Source: Tubiluchus corallicola (lineage: Eukaryota; Priapulida; Priapulimorpha; Priapulimorphida; Tubiluchidae). Taken from it: 64,000 nt of DNA. The first letter of the stretch is position 1. Each line of letters begins with the position of its first letter. Shown here in pieces: positions 41,973 through 51,728 of this stretch. Under the pieces are notes generated by a model. It was not told the DNA's origin. It did no database searches and saw only the letters and a program-made list of their open reading frames with translations. A program made the position numbers and the translations under genes. Where the stretch lies: positions 244,001-308,000 of the forward strand of contig JAQGDQ010000226.1 of the NCBI GenBank assembly GCA_030141605.1. The letters run 5' to 3'.

Positions 41973-43958
41973 TAATGCACAAATCCATTAATAATGAGTA
42001 ATGTAAATTATATTTGAGTGTACTTTACTTTGCATGTCCTCTCTGGTTATGCGATGGCTAAATTAATTTTACATGTAGTTCTATAATTGTAATATCTAAA
42101 GTCAGTGTATGCACTTTATGCCTGCAAATAAAAACATTGTTGTTGTGGCTATATATAAAACTCTTTAATATATTGATAACTTTTTATTGTATAATTGTAT
42201 TGTGAAAATGAAAGCACATAATCTGCTTTTATTTCTAGCAGTGTTTTGCCTTGTTACTTCATTGCCAGATTTGCCATGTGTAACAGAGACTTTTGCTAAG
42301 AGACTAAACACCTGGTAGCTTTTTTCTTCTATCTTTCCTGATGGGTGATATAAAGCTGTTGCATTCTTAGCTTTGAATGAATTATCAACTGCAGACAACG
42401 AAACAAAAAACTTTTCAATTGCCTATAAAATGATGAGAAATAAATTATCTTTGTTTCTGAAATATGACATTATAAGTTATTGTTATTCTTGATTATTTGT
42501 GTTTGTTTTGCACCCTTCCTTTTTTAATTCCCGATTTGATCGATATTGGCAGCACAACCCAGAAAAGTTTGTCGATCCTAGACTGCCTCAATGGCAGCAA
42601 ACATGTTTTGTGACGCAGCCCATGATCATGGAGTGCCGCTGTTTCTTTTAAGACTCAAATATAGAATTCAAAGAAAGTTGGAGAGGCTTATAAGCTATTA
42701 TTAACCTCTGTCCTGCGATTGTAAAGGTAAATGTAACGGTTGCGTGTTTGTACTAAAGGATTTGCACAGCTCAGTTCATTCTCTTCCGTCTGCTTGTTTA
42801 GGTGAATTGTTTAAGTTGAATTGTTTAGGTTAATATTGGCGTGACAATGATATGCATATATGTCGGAAAGGTTCAGAAAAAATGTGACGAAGTTTAGACT
42901 GCAATAATGTTGGAAGCAAGTGCCCTGCAAAGTTGAAAATGTCACAGTGTGGTCTTTTAGCTGTGAAAGTTACAAGTTTATTAGTGGTTTTTAATTAATG
43001 GCCAAAAAAGTTTTGCATGTTAAGAATTTAAATGCTGCAGCAGTGTCAGCTACAATTGTCAGCTGAAAAGTAGCCACACTGACATACAAAACACTCAATG
43101 CATGGCAGCAAAACAATAAAGAAATCAAATATGGTTTTCACCACTGAAAATGAAGCACTGATAAAGACTTCTCGCCAAGAGAAAAAGGGACATAATCTTC
43201 TGAATTGCAGTATCTGGAATTTCCTTCAAAAGTAAGTGTACGAGGAACTAAGGGCAAAAATTGTTGACAGCTGGAACCAAACACACCTTAAAGAAGTGAG
43301 AAACTGAGTCACTTGTGGGAAGAAATGCTTTCGTCTAATGTGTGTTAAAAATGGCGGACACATAGAGCACTTGCTGTAAATTTTAACATTAGTGCCAAAT
43401 TTTTTCCGGCATTTACATTTTTGAGTTGTTCATTAAAAATTTCTGCTTTTTGGACAAATATAAGGGAATGACCTAAAGTTTTTAGCATTTATACATAGCC
43501 ATGCATATTAATTAATGTGGTAATTTTCAAATTATTCCTCTATTTTCTTCTTATACTGTCATGATCCAAACATTGACTCATTTTTTGTGCTACTTGATGT
43601 AATATATGCCTAATTGCTGGCGTTTTGCAAAGTAATCTTGCATGTTACACATCAGTTGCATTGCATTGTTCTGCTTGTGCTAGTGTTCATAAAGAGACTG
43701 TTTGTTATTATAGCTATTGTGCTTTAATGTATATAACACTATATTAAATGAATCCTGCCTGAAAACGGTCATCAAACATTATGCATTCTGCTTGTCTGAC
43801 GACCTTTTACTGCATGGGCATTTTCAGGTTTGAAATAGCTTGCCTTTGAGTTTATAATGTAAACGCTTCTTGAGAAACTAAGTGCTTTGTAACTCATCCT
43901 GTTTTTTGTGGTGCAAAGTCACAGTGCTTTACATTCGCTTGAAGTTCTGACTGTGATC
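41973..43958. other. Spacer, duplicate of 9171-11162
   Basis: Near-identical in order and content to the spacer after 9170, ending in a type 2 leader with GCATTTTCAG at about 43826, 133 bp before the next ATG. No gene is seen. Confidence 0.6.
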
Positions 43959-44852
43959 ATGAATTCTACTTCACTTTTGGCTGGTTTTGCTGCAGTAAAT
44001 GTAACGGAAAACAAGTTCAATTTTTTTACTAAGACTGCAGCAGTAATGGTAGTCCTGCTGTTTGCATTGCTATGTTTTGCTATAATTGCAGGAAACTTGC
44101 TAGTGTTGATTGCGATTTATAAAATTTCTCGATTGCAAACTAAAACCAATGCCCTTGTAGCATCGCTTGCAGTAACCGACTTGCTTGTTGGTTTTTCTAC
44201 TCCTGTAGAAATTATGGTCATCTTGCAACCTGCTATGAGGTCAGATCGAATATTCTTGCTGGCGTACAACATATGTCAGTCAGTAATGATGAATGTAAGC
44301 ATATTTCACTTGTGTCTGATAGCTGTTGAAAGATATGTGGCTGTTGTTCATCCATTCAAGTATCATGCCATCGTGAGAAAAGAAACCATTGTTGCCGCAC
44401 TTTCCATTACTTGGATTTTTGCTTTAACTGTGGCAGCGGTTTGTGTTATTTTCACGTTCATTTTCAATAAACATGGTCTGTTAGTCGTTGATGCCACTTT
44501 AACATTTTATTTACCGATGTTTACGATTTTTGTACTGTATGCCCTAATTTGGAAAACTGCAAGAAGGCACGTCTTACAGATACACACTCAAGGTCAAGGA
44601 GGCCAGGCAACTTTAATGCAGATGAAAGCAACAAAAACCCTTGCGATTGTTACCCTTGCTTTTCTGTTATGCTGGGGTCCTTTATCTTTGTACGAAACTT
44701 TTGGTTTTATGTTGCTTTATGAAACGAAATATGAAATATTCAAGATTTTCTTTTCTCTTGGATTTATCAACAGTGCTGTTAATCCAATAATATATGCTTT
44801 TACTAATAGTGACTTTAAGATGGCATTTAAGAAGATTTTGCATTGTAATTAG
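43959..44852 (+). CDS. Class A GPCR, type 2 with type 1 TM4-TM5, intact, 297 aa
   Basis: ATG 43959 (MNSTSLL). The protein is type 2 like 41079 up to FKYHAIVRKE, changes to type 1 for TM4, ECL2 and TM5 (SITWIFALTVAAVCV, FNKHGLLVVDATLTF), then returns to type 2 in TM6-TM7 (LLCWGPLSLYETF, NPIIYAFTNSDFKMAFKK). The type 1 stretch, about 44376-44570, matches 15280-15480 with only a few differences. This is a gene-conversion mosaic; the swapped part is where many class A receptors contact ligand. Confidence 0.93.
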   Translation: MNSTSLLAGFAAVNVTENKFNFFTKTAAVMVVLLFALLCFAIIAGNLLVLIAIYKISRLQTKTNALVASLAVTDLLVGFSTPVEIMVILQPAMRSDRIFLLAYNICQSVMMNVSIFHLCLIAVERYVAVVHPFKYHAIVRKETIVAALSITWIFALTVAAVCVIFTFIFNKHGLLVVDATLTFYLPMFTIFVLYALIWKTARRHVLQIHTQGQGGQATLMQMKATKTLAIVTLAFLLCWGPLSLYETFGFMLLYETKYEIFKIFFSLGFINSAVNPIIYAFTNSDFKMAFKKILHCN

Positions 44853-44989
44853 TAATGAGCAACTCATTAATAATGAGTAATGTAAATTGAATTAGATTGT
44901 GATAATATCCGGTGCCAGCTGTCTGTTTGCTTGACATGGTTAACCGTTTAGAGCATGTCCACACATCTGAAAGAAGCCGCTTGGTAACT

Positions 44990-45450
44990 GATAGAACAAT
45001 GATTCCTTCATTCCCCTCCATTGTTTTCAAACTCCAGGTATATCAGAAGAGGATGGGATTCGATTGACTCGTTGCAGGTTATCTGACTTCTTGTAGAAAC
45101 TGGAAGATGGAGGCAGAGACCATGACATACACGCTCATGTGACTGTGTACTAGATGCTAATGGTGCAGTTCAAGATGAAGAACACATGCTGTGCCATTGT
45201 CAAAAAACTGCATTTTTCAGAAACAAGAGTGTTTTAACCATATAACAAGGACTCTTTATTAAATATTTTCACTCACCAAGGTACTGAGGTAGTCATTAAT
45301 TTTGTGTCTGATTGTTTTAAGTTATTTTAATTGTTACGTGATCAATTTGTTTATTGTTCTTGTTGGGCTAATTTGCTCTTTGTTAAGTTCTTACCCTGTG
45401 TATTTATAATTATTAGTCAATAAATCTGATCTAATCTAAATCTAATTTAA
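44990..45450 (+). mobile_element. Non-LTR retrotransposon (LINE) 3' end
   Basis: Fragments in shifting frames read IRLTRCRLSDF, then VETGRWR, then AVQDEEHMLCHCQ, the usual order at the C-terminus of CR1/Jockey-like LINE ORF2 (RLSxH, E-GR, then a Cys/His cluster in ExEHxLxxC). An AT-rich 3' UTR follows, ending near AATAAATCTGATCTAATCTA, a short repeat tail. 5'-truncated and frame-broken. Confidence 0.6.
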
Positions 45451-46379
45451 GTCAGTCAACACTGATCGTAGCTATTTTGTCATTTGATATGTGCTAGTAA
45501 TTTTCGTAGCGATATTTGTTTAGTTGACTATTTTTGTACTTTAGATATTTTGTAATATATTTTAGTGTTTGGGTTATAAATTTTGGTTATTGCTAATGGC
45601 GTTTGACACTTTTGTTGTCATCATCATCACTTTTCATTGCGTGTTTTGTATTGTTATTGTCACTATGTTTTCACTTGTCTAATATATCTAGTCGTCTACG
45701 TTAACTCAATGTTTAGTGTTTATTTTGACAGTGGAAATCTGGCATCACACTGCAGAAGTAATTCACAATAATAAGTATTGAGGAAGAATTGCAATAAGTT
45801 CACCACCAGGGCGCTCTTCGAAGCCTGCTCCCACCCTGTCCTCAGCTAGGTTAAAATTCCTGACTCCTCATTTTTCCACTGACATTGCAGCAGATGCTGT
45901 TCGTCACCTTCAATAGTATTTCGTTAAAGGCAACTTTGCCAGCAAGTGTAGCAAACTACTAGTTTATTGATTTTTGAGTGTACTAAACTTTTGTTTTTAG
46001 AGAGTACATCGCTTGATCTTGAACATATAATCATAAACCAACAATGAATAATTTTCAGCCGAGTAACTTAAAGGAAAGAACAAATCATCTACCATGTTGT
46101 TTATTCTACTATTATTACTTAAACAAAGAAATTTGCAATAACCAGTGTACAAAGCATAAAGTTATATTATACTACCACAGTGTGCAAATTTACAGGTATA
46201 GTGGTGGCTTCCATTCAGTTGAATATTATGACGTAACTGGTAGACTTTGTGAGTTTTCAAAAGCGTTAAAGTTGCTTAAACTAATTCGACTTCTGCAGCT
46301 GGTGTTCATGCAAAAATACTAAATAATTGCCTATCTAATTTTTTTTGTAAAAACATATTGACTTTTGACGGAAATTAAC
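45451..46379. other. Unassigned intergenic DNA
   Basis: No receptor homology and no gene I can support. An open frame at 46044-46322 has no recognisable features. Confidence 0.4.
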
Positions 46380-46635
46380 AGTGCGCTACTGTTTCTTCAT
46401 TCGATGAATGACGTCACTGGTGGAAATATCAGCATTCAAATGAGAGCGCCCAATGTGACTGATCACGTGGCATGACGTCACTCGAACACAGTCGCAGTGA
46501 GTTCTGAGCACGTGTACTATAAAGATTTGTGTTGTGGATCTGTGACGCCATCTAATATGGCGCCGCCGTGACAGTCTCGCGGGAGTATTTAAAATGAAAA
46601 CAAACAGGAAATTCTTTTAACGTGAGTATGATAAA
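46380..46635 (+). promoter_or_regulatory. Promoter-like region with two CREs and a splice donor
   Basis: Richer in CpG than its surroundings. Two TGACGTCA sites (about 46408 and 46475), an E-box CACGTG near 46466, TATAAAG near 46519, the inverted pair CGCCAT...ATGGCG (46548-46563), and TCTCGCGGGA. A donor-like GTGAGTATG follows at about 46622. It resembles a housekeeping or inducible promoter with a first exon on the + strand. The gene it serves is not clear; the gamma-glutamyltransferase exons lie 4.8 kb downstream. Confidence 0.45.
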
Positions 46636-46864
46636 CGCTTAAGATTGCCTCTAGCCGTTATAATTCTTTAGTGAAAATTTTCTGAGACTTGCTTTAACTA
46701 GGCCTTTTCTTGTCCTTTAAGACCTTTGGCCTTGACTTGTTTGATGCAAATGAAAAGTGGCTATGGAGAGTTGGCATTTATTTAAAAATCAACAAATGAT
46801 TGTAAGCCTAATATATTTTATTGGCGAAATATTTTCTGCAACACGATTTGATAATATTGGACTG

Positions 46865-47257
46865 CTGTCCGCTTTTAACGGAGGCAGGACGGATGGCACC
46901 ATGGCCCACACCTTGCGGCATGTCCCAATTAAGTCACTCACGCCTCACCCAAAACAGAACCCGAATAATAGAGTCAAAATGACAATTTATTACTACATAT
47001 CACACCCCCTATAAGGAACAAACAGCTTACCTAGAAGAACGGAGTTTGCGGTAAGCCTGTGAAATGTGAACAGAGCTGCAATGAAAGACACGACCACTGA
47101 CAAGGGTCAACAGCAGGCCTTCCCTTTTTATAAGCTCAGGTGTGCACGTGACTAGTGGCCTTTACCAACACAAGGTCAGAATACGAGTCTGTGCCAGATA
47201 AAGCCATGTTCACATGCACACCTGAGAAGTTTACTGTTTTCCCCTGCCAGTATTACA
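46865..47257 (-). mobile_element. LTR-like block, minus strand, possibly solo
   Basis: Read on the minus strand it begins TGTAATACTGGCAGGGG, has CTTATAAAAAGGG (TATA) in the middle and AATAAATTG (polyadenylation signal) about 200 bases later, the order expected of an LTR. No retroviral-type coding sequence is adjacent. The right-hand (3') end of the element and any target duplication are not established. Confidence 0.4.
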
Positions 47258-47501
47258 CTTCATCTCATCACAGCCCTGCAGTACACTATGTTTGTATACG
47301 TGTGAGAACAATGCCGCATATTCCTAATTATTAAACGTTTGACTGGCAAAGGTAAACTTACACAGCTTGTATGCTGCACTTCACTGGTGTCAGATAATTG
47401 TTCAGCAGGTAACTAGATGTCTATAAAATTAATATTATGCTCTAATGTAAATAATATTTTATCGAATCAATCTCATGTAGCGATTGCATGAAGTACATAA
47501 T

Positions 47502-47672
47502 TATTGTGCTCATGCTTTTAACAACATTTATCACGCTAAAGGGTTTATCACCTCTCGTTATTGTGCTCGTGCTTTTTACAACATTCATCACGCTAAAGGG
47601 TTTATCACCTCTCGTTATTGTGCTCGTGCTTTTTACAACATTCATCACGCTAAAGGGTTTATCACCTCTCGC
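47502..47672. repeat. 57-bp tandem repeat, three units
   Basis: Exactly three 57-bp units (ATTGTGCTCGTGCTTTTTAC ... GGGTTTATCACCTCTC); the first is slightly diverged. Being a multiple of three, it opens frames on both strands, which I do not count as genes. Confidence 0.9.
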
Positions 47673-47802
47673 TACAATAAAACATCGGCTACTTTTCTGG
47701 CTATCTCTTCGGTGCTTGGAGAGAAAAGTTTTAGCATTCTTTATCAATGAAAGCGAATTACCATTGTCTGCGCTTGCAAGTTTTTGAGACGGTACGTGTG
47801 CT

Positions 47803-47907
47803 GTGCATCTTACTTTCAACGCTGATAATTTCGCCACTATGAACACAAGTGAAAACGAATCTGCTTATTTAAGTAAGCCTGTGATAGTGATAGCGGTTCT
47901 GTTGTAT
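47803..47907 (+). pseudogene. Stranded original 5' end of receptor 48403
   Basis: Reads FATMNTSENESAYLSKPV and then IVIAVLLYA, clearly a receptor N-terminus running into TM1 but unlike any other copy here. At 47908 (GCTCTACATTCGC) it is cut by sequence copied from 11117-11770. The matching continuation of TM1 resumes at about 48531. This was probably the native start of the gene now beginning at 48403. Confidence 0.75.
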
Positions 47908-48402
47908 GCTCTACATTCGCTTGAAGTTCTGACATTTATTTATGACTTTGATCATGAATTCTATTCATTTTTGGCTGGTTTTGCTGCAGTAAATGTAACA
48001 GAAAACAAGATCTATTTTTTTACTAAGACTGCGGCAGTAATGGTAGTCCTGCTGTTTGCATTGATATGTTTTGCTATCATTGTGAGAATGAATGACATTA
48101 TATTGCATCATTGTGAGAATGAATGACATTTTACTGCATCATTGTGAAAATGATTGACATTATATTGCATCATTGTGAGAATGAATGACATTATATTGCA
48201 TAATTGTGAAAATGAATGACATTATACTGTATCATTGTGAAAATGATCATACTTAGTTTGCTTGTGTTTCTGACAGTGATTTCCTTGTAAATGCGTTTTC
48301 AGATTTTCGATTGCAGTGAAAATATGATACGGACATTTACGAATGCAAATGCTCTACTTTTGCAAACCTTTCGAACGTTTTTCGAAATGTGATGTTGTGA
48401 AC
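47908..48402 (+). other. Transplanted leader from the 11.1 kb region, with relic and 31-bp repeats
   Basis: Almost identical to 11117-11642, minus one 31-bp unit. It contains the N-terminal relic (47954-48078, same one-base loss as at 11163), the 31-bp array (48078-48241) and the acceptor-like TTTTCAGATTTTCGATTGCAG. It brings a new upstream region to the following gene. Confidence 0.85.
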
Positions 48403-49287
48403 ATGAATACATCTTCGTTACTGATTGATCTTGCTACCATGAACACAACTGAAACTGGGGTTACATTTTTAGCAAAGTCTGTAATTTCAATAATAGTTCT
48501 GCTGCTAATACTATTAGGTATTGCTATAATTGCAGGAAACTTATTAGTTCTGATTGCAATTTATAAACTTCCTCGTTTGCAAACTAAAACGAATGCTCTT
48601 GTTGCATCACTGGCTGTAACTGATTTACTTATTGGGTTCACTACGCCAGCAGAAATTATAGCGCTATTGTACTCAGTTGTGAGGTCAAGCCAGGTGATGA
48701 CCGTAAAGTACATTTTACAGTATGGAACCATAAATGCAAGTGTGTTTCATCTGTGTCTGATAGCAGTTGAAAGATACATAGCTGTTGTCCATCCATTCAA
48801 GTATCACAGCATCATAAGAAAAGAAGCCATTGTTACTGCACTTTGCGTTACTTGGATTATTGCGTTAACTGAGGCTACAATTACAGTTTACTTCAAATTC
48901 ATTCTCAACGCGCAGACTCAAATATCTTATCTTGACATTATCTTGATCTTTTATTTACCAATGCTAACGATTCTTGCACTGTATGGTCTAATTTGGAGAA
49001 CTGCAAGAAGGCACGTTTTACAGATACACAGTCAAGGTCAGGGAAGCCAGGCAAGTGTGAAGCAGATGAAAGCAACAAAAGCGTTAGCCTTTGTTACCTT
49101 TGCTTTTCTGATATGTTGGGGACCCGAGTTCATTCACGACACATTTATTTATGTGTCGACCTATAGAAGGAAACGCGAAACGTTGATCCTTTTTGCACTT
49201 GGTTTCATCAACAGTGCCTTCAATCCAATCATATACGCATTTTCCAGTCCAGACTTTAAAATGGCTTTCAAGAAAATCTTGTTTTGA
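48403..49287 (+). CDS. Class A GPCR, chimera with acquired type 1 N-terminus, intact, 294 aa
   Basis: ATG 48403 (MNTSSLL). The first 43 codons or so, up to about 48530 in TM1, equal 11643; from AGN on, the protein is a separate lineage: YKLPR, TM2 LLIGFTTPAEIIALLY, TM3 KYILQYGTINASVFHL, VERY, TM4-ECL2 with TITVYFKF, TM6 ICWGPEFIHDTF, TM7 FINSAFNPIIYAF, end KKILF. All signature residues are kept, so the chimera is plausibly functional. Last receptor of the array. Confidence 0.93.
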   Translation: MNTSSLLIDLATMNTTETGVTFLAKSVISIIVLLLILLGIAIIAGNLLVLIAIYKLPRLQTKTNALVASLAVTDLLIGFTTPAEIIALLYSVVRSSQVMTVKYILQYGTINASVFHLCLIAVERYIAVVHPFKYHSIIRKEAIVTALCVTWIIALTEATITVYFKFILNAQTQISYLDIILIFYLPMLTILALYGLIWRTARRHVLQIHSQGQGSQASVKQMKATKALAFVTFAFLICWGPEFIHDTFIYVSTYRRKRETLILFALGFINSAFNPIIYAFSSPDFKMAFKKILF

Positions 49288-50041
49288 CAACCTTTGTTAG
49301 TTAATTGCATTAACTGAGCACACAGGTGAACGGCGTTCTTGGGATAGAGCGGAAACCTTTGCAACAATCTTGAAGTGGTACACACACAGTTGAACAATGT
49401 AAAACAATGTGAGTGAACTACTTGAAATGGATGTTCTGTGTGCACTTTGTCATTTGCTAGCGGATTCTCTAACAGAAGAAGAAGAGAGACCCTAAGAGTT
49501 TTTAAATTCCAAATAATAAGAGTGGTATCAGTTTGATCAAGAGCATAGAATATCAACGAATTTCATAACATTTCTAATAAAATTATAGTTGTGTCATAAT
49601 GTTTTTGGTCTGTTCCAGATTTCTTAAATCATTCTTTATTACCCAAAGTTGACTGCTATAGTGTGGTTTGTTGAAGCGTTGATTTTTAATAAAAAATTAT
49701 AAAATTTATTGAACTTGAAAGTTGTTTATTAATGATTGACCCTTGTTTATGCTCGAGCTAGCGGAAAATGTCTCGTGCAGACGGGATTAACAAACTCAGG
49801 AGGCCCTAACCCACACACACGTCGAAAAATTAACATTTAAAATAAATTTAAAAAATTAACATAAAAACTTTTTTAGCCGTCATGGGATATGAATGTCGTA
49901 TAAGTGTGCATTGTATTTTTAGCTGGCTGCAACAATATAAGTTGTGAAATCAGACTTCATTATTGGTATGTGCAACAATGGAATAGTTTCAGTTAAATTC
50001 AGTTTATTAGGTAGAAATCTGGTGACAAGGGTTGGGATTAT
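49288..50041. other. 3' flank and unassigned DNA
   Basis: AT-rich 3' flank of the last receptor with several AATAAA-like signals. No gene is seen. Confidence 0.4.
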
Positions 50042-50400
50042 TTCTTTTTTCCTGTGAATCTTGTTTCCTGTGAGTTTTTTCTGTGACTTTATTACCTGTG
50101 ACTTTTGACTTTATTACCTATGCCTTTATTACCTGTGACTTTTTACCCATGACTTTTTTTACCCGTGACTTTTTTACCCATCACTTTTTTCCTGTAACTT
50201 TTTACCCGTGACCGTGACTTTTTTACCCATGACCGTGATTTTTTTACCTGACTTTTTACCCATGACCGTGATTTTTTTACCTGACTTTTTTACCTGTGAC
50301 TTTTTTACCGGTGACTTTTTTACCTGTGATTTTTTTACCCATGACTTTATTACCTGTGATTTTTTTACCTGTGAGTTTATTACCTGTAACTTTATTAACT
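50042..50400. repeat. Degenerate CCTGTGACTTTTTTA repeat
   Basis: Irregular tandem repetition of (C/T)CTGTGACTTTTTTAC and CCATGACTTTTTTAC with variable T-run length. The open frame across it is low complexity. Confidence 0.85.
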
Positions 50401-51371
50401 GGATTTGGAAATCTAATCTGAATAAAGGATATTAGAATGAACTGGGGATCAGTAGAATCTGAAGTCTGTCAGTGGTGTGGGACTACTTTGTCTTCTTTTT
50501 CACACGGAGGGTAACAAATTTCAGGGCTTGTTTTATTTTAAGTGTAAATGGTAAAAATGAAATCGCAAAAGTGCGTTCACTAAAATTACGAAAACCGTAG
50601 TGTGTAGCGGCCCTTGAAGAATCTATTTTTAACATTTAAACAGACTTATGAATCACAAGTTTAGACTATATTTGCATTTGTAAAGAATTAACTCGTTCTT
50701 AATTTCTTGGAGTAATAGTTGTAATAGTATTAATAATAATTTTAAAGTAAAAGTCAATCTCCTGATGAAATTCATGCCACATTTTACAAAAAACTTGCCT
50801 GTGTATTAAGTGTACCCGCTCGGAATTACTTTTTGAAAAGTCTTCCTGTGATGGTGTTTTACTTACACTATGGAAACTGACAGATATAAACCTAGTATTA
50901 TAAGCAAGGCAAAAGTTCTGATTTAAACAACTGTGGACAAGTATATCGCTGACTAGTGTAACGTGCAAATTGATGGAGATGGTTATTGCAGAAAGCGTCA
51001 TTAAACATATATGTAATTTTATATTGTATTGTACATATGCACGTACACTGTCTGTAAATTTAAATTGAGTGTTAGTAAATTAATTAATTAAATTAAAATT
51101 TATAATTGATCTACCATTATTTTCTAAAAATATTCTAAAATCTATATCATTATTAGTAATCGAAATTGATCTGGTATTCCAATTTTTAAGTGTTTAACTT
51201 GTCTAAAACTTTGTCTAAGTCTCTATGGAAACTATATTTTTCAATAGAGATTTATATATCCTATATATAATCCTATAATCCTATATATATATTTGTTTGG
51301 TCTTGCTGCCTCTTGTATTTGCTGTTCACACTTCTATTCGCAGTTGCACAATTGTCTGCTGTCTCTTTCAG
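50401..51371. other. Presumed intron or intergenic DNA before GGT exon
   Basis: AT-rich with TATATA tracts near 51260-51295. I found no exon matching earlier parts of gamma-glutamyltransferase here. Confidence 0.4.
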
Positions 51372-51485
51372 GTTTACTTGCATAGAAAATGGTTTGGTAT
51401 GGATCTCTCTGACTCCATAGATGCCAAACGCCTACATCATCAACTGCTGCCAAATCAAGTGCGATACGAAGACGGATTCTCCCTG
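51372..51485 (+). CDS. GGT: Gamma-glutamyltransferase (glutathione hydrolase), penultimate exon
   Basis: Flanked by TCTCTTTCAG on the left and GTAAGC on the right, phase 0 at both ends, 38 codons. Encodes WFGMDLSDSIDAKRLHHQLL and then PNQVRYEDGF. This matches the small-subunit region of animal GGT enzymes with W/FGxx...PRLHxQLLPN. GGT is an N-terminal nucleophile hydrolase that cleaves gamma-glutamyl bonds of glutathione at the cell surface; the catalytic Thr would be in an upstream exon not seen. Confidence 0.85.
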
Positions 51486-51578
51486 GTAAGCGACAATTTT
51501 TAATGGCTTTTTGTTCAAAGAGAAGAAAGGAAAGTTTAAAGTATGTCCCAAAAACTTACTCTAGTTTCACATTTACAG

Positions 51579-51728
51579 AATGATGTAGAAACTTTGGTTG
51601 CTCGAGGTCACGAGATCTTAGTTCACAACATTGGCGAGTCCGTCGTCCAGGCCATCGAGGTAACGGACAGCGGTCAACTCTCCGCTGTCTCTGATTGGAG
51701 AAAGGGTGGTATACCGGATGGGTTTTAG
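51579..51728 (+). CDS. GGT: Gamma-glutamyltransferase, last exon
   Basis: Acceptor CACATTTACAG precedes 51579; phase 0 joins it in frame to the previous exon across a 93-bp intron. Reads LVARGHEILVHNI, then VVQAIEVTDSGQLSAVSD and WRKGGIPDGF, stop TAG 51726-51728. The ending (V-Q-A-I, then SDxRKGGxPxG(Y/F)) coincides with the C-terminus of animal GGTs, so this is the natural end of the protein. Upstream exons are not visible within the window, so this is a partial gene here. Confidence 0.87.
   Translation, partial: NDVETLVARGHEILVHNIGESVVQAIEVTDSGQLSAVSDWRKGGIPDGF

Noticed and set aside
46044-46322. 92-codon open frame
   Set aside because: No recognisable domain, no paralogue in the window; composition is ordinary for AT-rich DNA.
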